DNA of 55,332 nucleotides from assembly GCA_902586025.1 (NCBI GenBank), contig CACIFV010000006.1:1-55332 (forward strand), read 5' to 3'. The translations under genes were made by a program, and so were the position numbers. Positions 26,109 through 34,512 of this stretch are shown one piece after another. This DNA is from an uncultured Pelagibacteraceae bacterium (GTDB lineage Bacteria; Pseudomonadota; Alphaproteobacteria; Pelagibacterales; Pelagibacteraceae). Under the pieces are notes generated by a model that made no database searches, had not been told where the DNA came from, and was given only the letters and a program-made list of their open reading frames with translations. The stretch's first letter is position 1. Each line of letters opens with the position of its first letter.

Positions 26109-26651
26109 ATGAAACGAAATGGTTTTACTTTAATCGAGCTTTTAGTTGTTGTAGCTATCATAGGCATTTTAGCTGCGGTAGGGGTTGTTGCTTATAGTGG
26201 ATATACAGCAGCTGCCAAAAAAAAAACTGTGTGGTCTAATCATGCTAAATTTATTAAGTGGGTAAATACCACATATATGAAATGTGCGATTGACCAATCA
26301 GATAAAATTGAATTAGCACAAGGTGGAAAATCCGACGGCAATGGCGGTTTTACAAATTTTAGTCCAATACAAACATCTTGCTCAGATATTTATAATGGCA
26401 GATATACATCACATACAAACAATATTTGGAAGTATTGGTATCATCAAGTTGGAATGAGAAATTCTTTTGGAGCAATGGTCAATGGAAATATGGGGATAGG
26501 ACATGGTGATTCAGAAAATTGGTGTAAAACGCGTATGTCAAGATGTGCAGGTTATAATGATTATCATTGCAACTCAGCATCAGACTGTAAGTTATGTGGC
26601 TACGATGGTGAAAAAATTAAATGTACAAAATTTAGTCTGGATTTAAGGTAA
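26109..26651 (+). CDS. Type IV pilin-like protein (second copy, cysteine-rich)
   Basis: The 180-residue protein has the class III signal MKRNG with cleavage before Phe6, Glu at mature position +5, and a hydrophobic helix identical over about 28 residues to the pilin at 11565. The C-terminal region differs: after TTYMKCAID it has eight cysteines in total, most of them in the last 50 residues (NWCKTRMSRC, YHC, DCKLCGYD, KCTK), suggesting a disulfide-stabilised globular tip. A glycine/asparagine-rich stretch lies near residue 75. It may be a minor pilin or an alternative major subunit. No pilus assembly genes are nearby. Confidence 0.88.
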   Translation: MKRNGFTLIELLVVVAIIGILAAVGVVAYSGYTAAAKKKTVWSNHAKFIKWVNTTYMKCAIDQSDKIELAQGGKSDGNGGFTNFSPIQTSCSDIYNGRYTSHTNNIWKYWYHQVGMRNSFGAMVNGNMGIGHGDSENWCKTRMSRCAGYNDYHCNSASDCKLCGYDGEKIKCTKFSLDLR

Positions 26652-26661
26652 TTTAAATTAA

Positions 26662-26783
26662 ATGAAAATTATATTCTCTATAATAATATTCCTTTTTTTG
26701 TCATCAATTAGTTTTTCTAAAGTATGAATACTAAAGATAATGAAAAATACATTTCTTTCTTTGGGTGTATTAAAGAATTATAA
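26662..26783 (+). pseudogene. Broken small secreted-protein gene (frameshift)
   Basis: An ATG at 26662 gives 21 residues that are nearly a complete signal peptide (MKIIFSIIIFLFLSSISFSKV) and then a TGA at 26725-26727. In the next frame, starting within the same GTATGA, an ATG at 26724 continues for 19 residues (MNTKDNEKYISFFGCIKEL) to TAA at 26781-26783. Joined by a one-base shift they would make a 40-residue secreted peptide with one Cys. This may be a decayed gene, a sequencing slip, or two unrelated frames. Confidence 0.3.
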
Positions 26784-26801
26784 TAATGATTCAATTAGTT
26801 A

Positions 26802-27572
26802 ATGATAAAATTTTTAGTCAAGTTACCTATTTTAAAAAGATTAATTCCTTCTCTTGGTATTAGATTATTAAGTATTCTAAAAAAAAATAGAGGTTATTTT
26901 AAAATTAATAACATCAAAATGTTCTTAGATTTCCTAGATCCAATTGACAGACAAATAATATTAACTGAAGAATATGAAAATGACGAATTTTTAATTTTTT
27001 CAAAATATATAAAAGGAAATTCTATAAATAATTTTATTGATATAGGTGCAAATTGTGGTTTTTATACATTTCATTTATCAAACATTTTAAATGTATTCGC
27101 TTTTGAACCTAATCTTGAAGCGTATGAAAAATTAGAGAAAACACTAAAAAAAAATAATACTTTTAAGAATAAAATTAAATTATATCCATTTGGCATATCT
27201 GACAAAAACTCAGTCTTAATGATGAAAACTAAAGTAAAATTTGGATATGTTCAAACTGGAGGATCAAGTGTTTCAAATCCAACAGAGGAAAAAGGGCATG
27301 AATTGTTTGAGGCAGATTTTAAAATAGGTGATGAAGTTTTAAAGTTAAATAATCAGAAATTAGCAATCAAAATAGATGTAGAGAGACATGAGCTTAGTGT
27401 TTTGAAAGGTTGCGTAAATTTATTAAATAATAATGATTGCTTAATACAAATAGAGATTTTTGAAAAGAATTTTAAAGAAGTTGATCAATTTTTGAAAGAT
27501 AACAAATTTAGTAAAATTTCAAGCTTTGATGAAAGATCAAATTACTTTTATTCTAATTTTATAAATTTATAA
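26802..27572 (+). CDS. FkbM-family methyltransferase
   Basis: The 256-residue protein has the FkbM Rossmann methyltransferase core: the SAM-binding motif FIDIGANCGFYTFHL starting near residue 78, VFAFEPNLEAYEKL near 97, and KIDVERHELSVLKG near 187, which is the characteristic 'KIDVEGxE' post-motif (here with Arg in place of Gly). Family members O-methylate sugars or other small acceptors. It probably modifies a surface glycan, but no glycosyltransferase is nearby. The basic N-terminal 35 residues may associate with the membrane. It converges on the M24 gene with a 6-nt overlap. Confidence 0.88.
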   Translation: MIKFLVKLPILKRLIPSLGIRLLSILKKNRGYFKINNIKMFLDFLDPIDRQIILTEEYENDEFLIFSKYIKGNSINNFIDIGANCGFYTFHLSNILNVFAFEPNLEAYEKLEKTLKKNNTFKNKIKLYPFGISDKNSVLMMKTKVKFGYVQTGGSSVSNPTEEKGHELFEADFKIGDEVLKLNNQKLAIKIDVERHELSVLKGCVNLLNNNDCLIQIEIFEKNFKEVDQFLKDNKFSKISSFDERSNYFYSNFINL

Positions 27573-28718
27573 GATTACTAAATCTTGTTTTTGTTTTCCT
27601 AATCTTTCATTACCTTTTTCAGTAACAAGATATGTTTCGCCTAAATTCATGGCTAATTGATTTTCAGAGTCCATTAATATCATATGCATAAAAAATACAT
27701 TTCCTGGTTGGATTTCATATGCATTTCCTGTGTATAACATTGGCCAATCCATCCAGTTTGGAGAAAAAGTTGCACCTAAGGAATAACCACATGCATTCAT
27801 TCTTGAATTCTTAAAACCATGATCATCAAAGGTTTTTGCATGAACATCAAAAACTTCTCCAATTTTATTTCCTGGCTTTAGTTTATTTTCACAATTTATA
27901 AGAGCCTCAACACATGCTTCATGCATTTTATGATGCTTAGGATCTGCTTTTCCAATTGGTATTGTTCTAAACATTGCTGAATGATAGTGCCTATAGGTTC
28001 CAGCCCATTCAATAGTTAACTGATCTTGATTATTAAGTATTTGTTTTTCTGCCTGATATCGACAGAGTAGGGCATTCTTTCCAGACCCTATAATAAATTC
28101 ATTAGCAGGATAATCTCCACCTCCTTCAAATATAACTCTGTTCATTTCAGCTAATATTTTAGACTCACTTACCCCAGCTTTTGCATGCTTCCAAACTTCA
28201 TCTAAAGCTTTGTCAGCTAAATTTGCAGCTTTTTTTACGTAACTTATTTCTTCATCGGATTTAATTACTCTTAATTTTGTTATTAATTCTGACTTATCCT
28301 CAATTGAGCAATAGTTTTGTAAAACTGTATTTAGTCTTAATGCATTTCTTCCTGTTAGACCGTATGCTTCATATTCAACACCAATTTTTTTTCCTTTTAA
28401 ATTCAACTCATCTAAAATTATTTTGAGTTCATCAACAGGATTAGCACCATCTTTATCAACCCAAATTCTTATATCACTAATATTGGACGTGTTTTGAGCT
28501 TGCCTTAGATCAGGGGCTCTAGTTAATAATATTACATTACCTTTTTGATCTAAAACTAATGCTTGAAAAAAAACATATCCAAATGTGTCATAACCAGTGA
28601 GCCAATACATAGACTCTTGTCTAAACATAATAAGAGCATCTACACCCTCATTTTTCATAGAGTTAAGTATTTTTTCTTTTCTATTTGAGAATTCTTCTTT
28701 ACTAAAATGAAGACTCAT
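27567..28718 (-). CDS. M24-fold hydrolase lacking most metal ligands (creatinase/ectoine-hydrolase-like)
   Basis: The 383-residue protein has the N-terminal creatinase domain (residues 1-150, ESMYWLTGYDTFGY) and the C-terminal pita-bread fold. The five metal ligands of aminopeptidase P are mostly changed: Glu237 and Ala248 stand where the two Asp are expected (IEWAG, HSAMFRT), Tyr312 for the His, His345 for the first Glu, and only Glu361 is retained. This resembles metal-independent creatinase-type enzymes, which include the ectoine hydrolase DoeA/EutD, so amidino- or lactam-type C-N hydrolysis is a better guess than peptidase activity. It is the last gene of a six-gene operon, overlapping its predecessor by 1 nt (TAATG). 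Confidence 0.8.
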   Translation of the reverse strand: MSLHFSKEEFSNRKEKILNSMKNEGVDALIMFRQESMYWLTGYDTFGYVFFQALVLDQKGNVILLTRAPDLRQAQNTSNISDIRIWVDKDGANPVDELKIILDELNLKGKKIGVEYEAYGLTGRNALRLNTVLQNYCSIEDKSELITKLRVIKSDEEISYVKKAANLADKALDEVWKHAKAGVSESKILAEMNRVIFEGGGDYPANEFIIGSGKNALLCRYQAEKQILNNQDQLTIEWAGTYRHYHSAMFRTIPIGKADPKHHKMHEACVEALINCENKLKPGNKIGEVFDVHAKTFDDHGFKNSRMNACGYSLGATFSPNWMDWPMLYTGNAYEIQPGNVFFMHMILMDSENQLAMNLGETYLVTEKGNERLGKQKQDLVIL

Positions 28719-29491
28719 TAACGAATGTTAACACTAACGGAACCAATTTTATCAACTGTTCCTTTGTATAATCCTTTTCCTTTAAATGGAACTACTCCCA
28801 CAGTTGAGCCTGTGAAAACATAAAAATCTTTATTTAAGTTAATCTTTTCTTTCTTAACTTTATTTAAAACAAATCTTAAAGAATTTAATGGATTAATATA
28901 AACAATATTTGTATTTCCACTTACTTTTACTCCATTCTTTTTGCTGACTAATGAAGTTTTTAAATTATTTAAATTTAATTTTTTAAATTTTGTTTTTCTT
29001 CCAACAACAAACTTGATATTAAATCCAAAATCCCCACAAATATCTCCCAAATATGTAAATTTTTTATTTCTTTGTCTAAATCCAACTATTTCAAAACAAG
29101 GTCCCATAAATTTAATAAATTTTGTTACATTTGATTTTGTTACTTTTCCTTTAAAATCAAAGAAAGATTTTTTGATAAAGTAATAAACTTCTACCTCTAT
29201 ACCTTTAGTGTGTTGATTAATTTTTACATTTTGACCTGATTTAACTAACCTTTTTTTAAAAACTTTAGCTGTAAAAGGTTCTTTTTCTTTTAATTTTTTT
29301 AAAGCTTGAATTCCAGTTCCACCAGCCTTTACTCCAATTGTTTCATCTTTAATTTGATCTTCACACAATTTTCTAAGTTTATTAGCTAAATTAATATTTT
29401 TACAATATTTTACTGGGATGGGATTAATGACTGTATTTGTGTTGTAAGCTTTTACTAGTCTTACAGCAATACGACTAATTTCATTTTTCAT
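28718..29491 (-). CDS. 2-keto-4-pentenoate hydratase (MhpD)-like protein
   Basis: The 257-residue protein shows the MhpD/4-oxalocrotonate decarboxylase pattern: VKAGGTG near residue 53, the metal-binding glutamates in IEVEVYYF near 99 and CFEIVGFR near 131, GDICGDFGFNI near 148, NPLNSLRFVLNK near 201, and TGSTVGVVPFKG near 228. Homologues hydrate 2-hydroxydienoates in meta-cleavage-type pathways. No other aromatic catabolism genes are here, so it may act on another 2-keto or enol acid. It is strongly lysine-rich. It follows the M23 gene by 9 nt and overlaps the M24 gene by 1 nt. Confidence 0.78.
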   Translation of the reverse strand: MKNEISRIAVRLVKAYNTNTVINPIPVKYCKNINLANKLRKLCEDQIKDETIGVKAGGTGIQALKKLKEKEPFTAKVFKKRLVKSGQNVKINQHTKGIEVEVYYFIKKSFFDFKGKVTKSNVTKFIKFMGPCFEIVGFRQRNKKFTYLGDICGDFGFNIKFVVGRKTKFKKLNLNNLKTSLVSKKNGVKVSGNTNIVYINPLNSLRFVLNKVKKEKINLNKDFYVFTGSTVGVVPFKGKGLYKGTVDKIGSVSVNIR

Positions 29492-29500
29492 AGCCAGAAC

Positions 29501-30289
29501 TTATTGAAGAATGCTCATAGGATCAAGTCTAGTTTGAAACCAATTTATCCTAAAATCTAAATGTGGCCCTGTTGATCTTCCAGTGGATCCAACAGTTCCA
29601 ATAATTTCTCCTTGTTTAACCTCATCACCAACTTTAACCATTACATTTTCTAAATGCGAATATATCGTTGAAATTCCATGTCCGTGGTCCATTATTACAG
29701 TGCCACCCGTATAATAAAGATCATCTTCTGCCATAGTCACTATTCCAGTTCCAGATGCTTTGATTTCAGTTCCTTGTTTGGCTGCAATATCAATTCCATA
29801 GTGAGGCCATTTCGGTTTACCATTAAGAATTCTTTGGCTACCGTAAACTCCACTAATTATTCCTTTAACTGGGATAATAAATTGTTCAGTAAAGAAAGTT
29901 AAATCTGAATTGATGGCTCTTGCTTTTCCAATTCTTCCATTTTCTTCTTTAATTCTTTTATAAACAGATTCTGGTGGTGTAACTTTACTTTCAGGCAGAC
30001 CATCTATTCTTTGAATATTATATTTTCTCTTAAAAACTTTTTTTATAACTTTATTTTTTTTACCATTACTTATTTCAGTAATAGCTACATCAAATTTTCG
30101 ATCTCTATCAATACCAAATACAAAATATCCATCCTCAGATACTTTAACTTGTGTTTTATCTACAAATACCTTTGATCCAGCTTCTGCTTTACCTAAAATA
30201 AAATGTCCTTGTAAAAATTTACCTTGAAACTCTAAAGCATGAGAGTGTGTAGAAAATATAATTGCTAAAAAAAGCAACAATTTTTTCAT
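29501..30289 (-). CDS. Periplasmic M23-fold endopeptidase-like protein with altered zinc motif
   Basis: I use the ATG at 30289, which overlaps the SDR stop (TAATG) and gives a 262-residue protein with signal peptide MKKLLLFLAIIFSTHSHA; an in-frame ATG at 30304 would add five residues inside the upstream gene. An N-terminal beta domain (to about 125) precedes a LytM domain with HYGID (H163, D167) and GHGISTIYSHL. The final H-x-H motif of lysostaphin-type peptidases reads HLD (243-245), so one zinc-ligand His is replaced by Asp. This variant occurs, as far as I recall, in a subgroup of proteobacterial M23 proteins. Role: cell-wall hydrolysis or its regulation. Confidence 0.8.
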   Translation of the reverse strand: MKKLLLFLAIIFSTHSHALEFQGKFLQGHFILGKAEAGSKVFVDKTQVKVSEDGYFVFGIDRDRKFDVAITEISNGKKNKVIKKVFKRKYNIQRIDGLPESKVTPPESVYKRIKEENGRIGKARAINSDLTFFTEQFIIPVKGIISGVYGSQRILNGKPKWPHYGIDIAAKQGTEIKASGTGIVTMAEDDLYYTGGTVIMDHGHGISTIYSHLENVMVKVGDEVKQGEIIGTVGSTGRSTGPHLDFRINWFQTRLDPMSILQ

Positions 30290-31047
30290 TATTTTGCTGT
30301 CCAACCCCCATCAATTACAATTGATGTCCCAGTTATCATGCTTGCTGCATCTGAAGCTAAAAAACATACTGCTGTAGCCACATCAGACTCTGTTGCAACT
30401 TTTCCCATGGGTATATTACTTAATGCAAGCTGCTTAAACTTTTTGTTTTTAAAGAACTTTTTAACCATTGGAGTTTCAACAAATGTAGGTGCAACTGTAT
30501 TTACTCTGATATTTTTTGTTGCAAGTTCAACTCCCATTCCTTTTGTTAATCCCTCAATTCCAAATTTTGTCATGTTATAAATATTTCTACCTGACATACC
30601 GACATGCCCTAATTGTGAGGACATATTAATTATAGATCCACCTTTTTTTTTATTTTTTAACATTTTTAGGACTACTAATTGTGCAACATTGAATGCTGCT
30701 TTCATATTTAAATCTACAAGATAGTTCATACTTGTTTGTTTTATTTTCTCGAAAGGCTCGGGAATATTTGTACCAGCGTTATTTACAAGTATATCTACTT
30801 TCTTAATTTTTTTTAATTTAGAAGAAAGATCATCATAATCCATTATATCACAAGTAATTTTAACTAATTTTCCTTTAACTTTTTGTATATCTTTTTGAAG
30901 TTTATCAAGATCAGAAGCAGTTCTACTTACTCCAATTATTGTTGCACCAGCTTCTGCAAGAGCGATAGAACATGCTCTACCAATACCTTTTCCCGCACCA
31001 GTAACTAAAGCAACTTTATTTTTTAAATTAATTTTTTTTAAATACAT
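30289..31047 (-). CDS. Short-chain dehydrogenase/reductase (3-ketoacyl-ACP reductase-like)
   Basis: The 252-residue protein has the classical SDR features: cofactor motif TGAGKGIGRA near residue 18, NNAG near 90, catalytic Ser in NMSSQLGHVG near 142, and Y-x3-K in YNMTKFG near 156. The C-terminal GTSIVIDGGWTAK is typical. An Arg in the GVSRTAS loop after the second strand suggests NADP preference. The substrate is unclear: the family covers ketoacyl, sugar and gluconate dehydrogenases. In this operon it follows TerC directly and precedes M23. The neighbouring GMC oxidase suggests an alcohol/ketone conversion. Confidence 0.85.
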   Translation of the reverse strand: MYLKKINLKNKVALVTGAGKGIGRACSIALAEAGATIIGVSRTASDLDKLQKDIQKVKGKLVKITCDIMDYDDLSSKLKKIKKVDILVNNAGTNIPEPFEKIKQTSMNYLVDLNMKAAFNVAQLVVLKMLKNKKKGGSIINMSSQLGHVGMSGRNIYNMTKFGIEGLTKGMGVELATKNIRVNTVAPTFVETPMVKKFFKNKKFKQLALSNIPMGKVATESDVATAVCFLASDAASMITGTSIVIDGGWTAK

Positions 31048-31626
31048 TTATAAAAATAGTTTTACGTCTGTATATATTAACTCTATTGCAACAAATAATA
31101 TTGCTAATAATCCAACCCATCCTATCCATTTATACTTTTTAATCCAGCCAGATATCAAAGTTGCTGCTGTAGCCATTAAAACAATTGATAAAACTAGACC
31201 AAATATCAATAACATGTAATGATCTCTAGCAGCACCTGCTACTCCCAACACATTATCTAAACTCATTGTTACATCTGCTAGAATTACAGTTGTTATAGCT
31301 TTCATGAATGAACTGTTATCTACTTTTTTTACATTTTCTTCAGCATTACCATTCATTTTAATTACATCCACGTAAAGTCTGCAACATATATAAAGAAGTA
31401 ATATTCCACCTATAAGTCTAAGTCCTGTGATTTGTAATAGATAAGCAGTTATAAGAGTAAATATAATTCTTAAAACTACTGCTGCTCCAATTCCCCAAAA
31501 AATAATTTTTTTTCTCTGTTCAGTTGGAAATTGAGATGCAACCATTCCAATTATAATTGCGTTATCTCCTGCTAAAACTAAATCGATAAAAACTATTTGA
31601 AAAAAAATTACTATTTGTTCGGTCAT
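31048..31626 (-). CDS. TerC-family integral membrane protein (YjbE-like)
   Basis: The 192-residue membrane protein has two TerC half-repeats, each with an acidic motif: FIDLVLAGDNAIIIGM near residue 14 and VILADVTMSLDNVLG near 113. About six to seven hydrophobic helices are visible. TerC proteins are implicated in manganese or metal-ion export and in metal loading of exported proteins. The length fits the short YjbE/YkoY subgroup. Its start overlaps the stop of the GMC oxidoreductase gene by 4 nt, so it is translationally coupled, though no functional relation is obvious. Confidence 0.85.
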   Translation of the reverse strand: MTEQIVIFFQIVFIDLVLAGDNAIIIGMVASQFPTEQRKKIIFWGIGAAVVLRIIFTLITAYLLQITGLRLIGGILLLYICCRLYVDVIKMNGNAEENVKKVDNSSFMKAITTVILADVTMSLDNVLGVAGAARDHYMLLIFGLVLSIVLMATAATLISGWIKKYKWIGWVGLLAILFVAIELIYTDVKLFL

Positions 31627-33227
31627 CTTCTACTATCCTCAATTATCATATCAGCTGCTTTTTCCGCAATCATTATTGTCGGTGCATTTGTATTTCCTGA
31701 TGTGATATGAGGCATAACAGAGGCATCTACAACCCTTAAATTTTCTAATCCATGAGCGACTAATCTATCATTAACAACAGCATTTTCATCTTTACCCATT
31801 CTACATGTGCTAACCGGATGGAATATAGTATTCGCAAATTTTCCAGCTTCTGTTGCTAATTCTTCATTATCAGTAATATTGATTCCCGGTCTAAGCTCTT
31901 CAGGTTGATAATCTTTATAGGCTTTAGACTCCATAACAATTTTTCTTACAATCTTTAATGCTTTTCCAGCAATCTCACGATCTTCATCGGTTGATAAATA
32001 ATTCATTTTTATTTTTGGTGAAACTCTGGTGTCTGGAGATTTTAATTCAATAGACCCTCTGCTTGTTGGTCTTACATTTGTAATTGTTGGAGTGAACGCC
32101 GGAAATTTATGTAAAGCTGATTTTCCTAAAAGATCAGTACTTGCTGGTGAAATATGAAATTGAAGATTTGGAGTTTCTAAATGTTCATCACTTTTAACAA
32201 AACCACAAACATAACTAGCACCAACTGTTAATGGTCCTTTTCTTAAGAGAAGAAACTTTAAACCAGATAACATTTTTTTAGTAAAGCTGTAGTAAATATC
32301 ATTTAAAGTTTCTAAATTTTTAATTTTGTAAACAGGTCTTAGCATTAAATGATCAGTTAGATTTCTTCCAACTCCTTGATGATCTTTTAATACATTAATA
32401 TTATTTTCTTTTAGAAGTTCTCCTGGTCCAATCCCTGATGCTTGCAATATATGAGGCGAACCAATTGTACCTGCGCTTAAAATAATTTCTTTATTTGTTT
32501 CAACAGAAAACTCTTTTCCATCTATCCAATAATTTACTTTTTTTGCTTTATTATTTTCAAATTCTATATTTTTAATATGAGCCTTAGTAATAATTTTTAA
32601 ATTTTTTCTACTCTTAACTGGATTTAAATAACCTACAGCTGTACTACATCTAAATCCGTTTTTAATTGTGAATGGAAAATATCCCATTCCTTCATTATCA
32701 CCATTGTTAAAATCATCAGTTCTTTTATAGCCATGTTCTTCAGCAGCTTCTAAAAATAGATCAAGAACTTTAAATGTTGCTCTAATTTTCTCAACTGCGA
32801 TAGGCCCTCCAGAACCATGAAATTCATTTTCTCCAAATTGAAAATCTTCAGATTTTTTAAAATAAGGAAGAACATCATCCCATGACCAACCAACATTACC
32901 TAGTTGTCTCCAATAATTATAATCATTTGATTGACCTCTAATATAAAGCATTCCATTGATAGATGAGCTTCCGCCTAGTGTTTTACCTCTTGGATAAACC
33001 ATTTGCCTGTTATCACAGTTTGGCTCTTTTTCCGTATTAAAACACCAGTCAGTATCTGGATTGTGCATGGTTTTAAAATAACCACCAGGAATATGGATCC
33101 ATGGATTAGTGTCTTTACCACCAGCTTCAAGTAAAAGAACTTTAGTATCAGGATTTGCTGTTAATCTATTAGCTAACACACATCCAGCTGAGCCTGCACC
33201 AATAATTATGTAATCAAATTTATCCAT
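31623..33227 (-). CDS. GMC-family FAD-dependent alcohol/choline dehydrogenase
   Basis: The 534-residue protein has the GMC N-terminal motif IIGAGSAGCVLANRL, the first signature YPRGKTLGGSSSINGMLYIRG near residue 76, the second (AGTIGSPHILQASGIG) near 251, and the C-terminal active-site segments FHPVSTCRMG near 464 and HITSGNTNAPTIMIAEKAA near 499. It resembles choline dehydrogenase BetA and alkyl or polyethylene-glycol alcohol dehydrogenases. No betaine aldehyde dehydrogenase lies beside it, so choline is not certain. It heads the minus-strand operon and is divergent from the second TRAP system. Confidence 0.88.
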   Translation of the reverse strand: MDKFDYIIIGAGSAGCVLANRLTANPDTKVLLLEAGGKDTNPWIHIPGGYFKTMHNPDTDWCFNTEKEPNCDNRQMVYPRGKTLGGSSSINGMLYIRGQSNDYNYWRQLGNVGWSWDDVLPYFKKSEDFQFGENEFHGSGGPIAVEKIRATFKVLDLFLEAAEEHGYKRTDDFNNGDNEGMGYFPFTIKNGFRCSTAVGYLNPVKSRKNLKIITKAHIKNIEFENNKAKKVNYWIDGKEFSVETNKEIILSAGTIGSPHILQASGIGPGELLKENNINVLKDHQGVGRNLTDHLMLRPVYKIKNLETLNDIYYSFTKKMLSGLKFLLLRKGPLTVGASYVCGFVKSDEHLETPNLQFHISPASTDLLGKSALHKFPAFTPTITNVRPTSRGSIELKSPDTRVSPKIKMNYLSTDEDREIAGKALKIVRKIVMESKAYKDYQPEELRPGINITDNEELATEAGKFANTIFHPVSTCRMGKDENAVVNDRLVAHGLENLRVVDASVMPHITSGNTNAPTIMIAEKAADMIIEDSRR

Positions 33228-33313
33228 ATTTTTTATAAATAATCTTTAATGAATATTTAATGATTTTAAACATTTTTCTCATAAAAACGTCGAAATGACA
33301 CTTGTATGTGGCT

Positions 33314-33344
33314 TTGATTTTTGAGAGGATCTTCACATTATAAA
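33314..33344 (+). promoter_or_regulatory. Candidate promoter of the second TRAP system
   Basis: TTGATT (33314-33319) and TATAAA (33339-33344) or the overlapping CATTAT (33336-33341) sit 16-19 nt apart, upstream of a strong Shine-Dalgarno (GAGAGGG) and the receptor ATG at 33363. Spacing is not ideal for the TATAAA choice. In such AT-rich DNA this is only a reasonable candidate. Confidence 0.35.
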
Positions 33345-33362
33345 TAAAAAGAGAGGGATATA

Positions 33363-34460
33363 ATGAAAAAAATCGTTTCAGCGTTGTTTGCCGCGTTCTT
33401 AGTATTTGGATTTATTTCAAATGCGAATGCTGCAAAAACGTTAAAGTGTCAGACGGTTATTAGCGCTAAAGGTGATGAAGCGGTAATGTTAAAAGACTTT
33501 ACTGACAACGTAACAAAACTAACAGGTGGATCTCTAAAATTTGAAATTATGCCAGCAGGAACAGTAGTTGGAGTTAAAGAAACTCTTGATGCTGTTGATA
33601 AAGGTTTGATTGATTGCGGATTTGCTTGGACACACTATTGGTCTGGAGAACATCCAGCTGCTATGTTATTTGGTTCGCCAGTAGCAGGTGGTGGTGTAGG
33701 AATTGATAACATCGCATTCTTATCATGGTTTTTATATGGTGGTGGAGAACAACTATATGACAGACTTTGGGGAGAAATGAAAAGAGACATTAAAGGTTTC
33801 ATGCTTCAACCAGTTGGTCCAGAAGCTTTAGGATGGTTCCCAAGAAAAATCAAAGATATGGATGATTTCAGAACATTTAAGTTCAGAACTCCTCCAGGAA
33901 TTCCAGGTCAAACTTATAAAGACATTGGAATAGCTTCAGTTGCAATGGGTGGTGGAGATATTCTTCCAGCATTGGAAGCAGGAACTATTGATGCTGCTGA
34001 GTGGTGTTGTCCTCAACCAGATAAAGTGTTTGGTATACATAAAGTATTAAAACACTACTATCTACAAGGTTTACACCAAGTAGTCGTAAATGCTGACTTT
34101 TACTTAAACAAAAGCACTTATGACAAATTCACTGACCATGAGAAATTTTCAATGAAGATGGCTGCTGATGCATCGTTGATGAGAGCTTTAGCTTACAGAA
34201 TCAACACTAATGGTTTGGCACTTAAAGATCTAACTGAAAATCATGGTGTGATACTTGAAGATACACCAGCTGATTATTTCCCAGCTTATATGGCTGCAGC
34301 GAAAGCAACTTTAGAGAAAAATGCTAAAGAAAATGCATTCTTTAAAGAAGTTTATGACTCAATGATAAGCTTTGCTAATACTGCTGTACCATTCTGGTCT
34401 GGTGCACAAACATCGAATGCTAAGCTAGGAATGGCTTATGCTAATTCGTTGAAGAAATAA
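33363..34460 (+). CDS. TRAP transporter periplasmic solute receptor (TakP-like, second system)
   Basis: The 365-residue protein has a signal peptide ending at NANAA near residue 24. Length and motifs (KFRTPPGIPGQ near 178 with the carboxylate-binding Arg, GGGDILPALEAGTIDAAEW near 199, KHYYLQGLHQ near 231) match the TakP/FcbT1-type receptors, which bind 2-keto or other monocarboxylic acids and may dimerise. The residues after the conserved Trp (CCPQPDK) differ from the usual G-P, so the pocket may be shifted. A strong Shine-Dalgarno (GAGAGGG) precedes the start. The divergent GMC/M24 operon may act on the cargo. Confidence 0.92.
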   Translation: MKKIVSALFAAFLVFGFISNANAAKTLKCQTVISAKGDEAVMLKDFTDNVTKLTGGSLKFEIMPAGTVVGVKETLDAVDKGLIDCGFAWTHYWSGEHPAAMLFGSPVAGGGVGIDNIAFLSWFLYGGGEQLYDRLWGEMKRDIKGFMLQPVGPEALGWFPRKIKDMDDFRTFKFRTPPGIPGQTYKDIGIASVAMGGGDILPALEAGTIDAAEWCCPQPDKVFGIHKVLKHYYLQGLHQVVVNADFYLNKSTYDKFTDHEKFSMKMAADASLMRALAYRINTNGLALKDLTENHGVILEDTPADYFPAYMAAAKATLEKNAKENAFFKEVYDSMISFANTAVPFWSGAQTSNAKLGMAYANSLKK

Positions 34461-34471
34461 ATAAAGTTATT

Positions 34472-34501
34472 AAGCGGGCTTTATAAGCCCGCTTTTTTTT
34501 T
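34472..34501 (+). terminator. Intrinsic terminator/attenuator after the second TRAP receptor
   Basis: AAGCGGGCTT (34472-34481) pairs perfectly with AAGCCCGCTT (34485-34494) around a TAT loop, followed by a T run to 34501. It lies between the receptor and small-permease genes, so it should reduce, but not abolish, transcription of the permeases. Confidence 0.85.
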
Positions 34502-34512
34502 CAAAAAATTAT

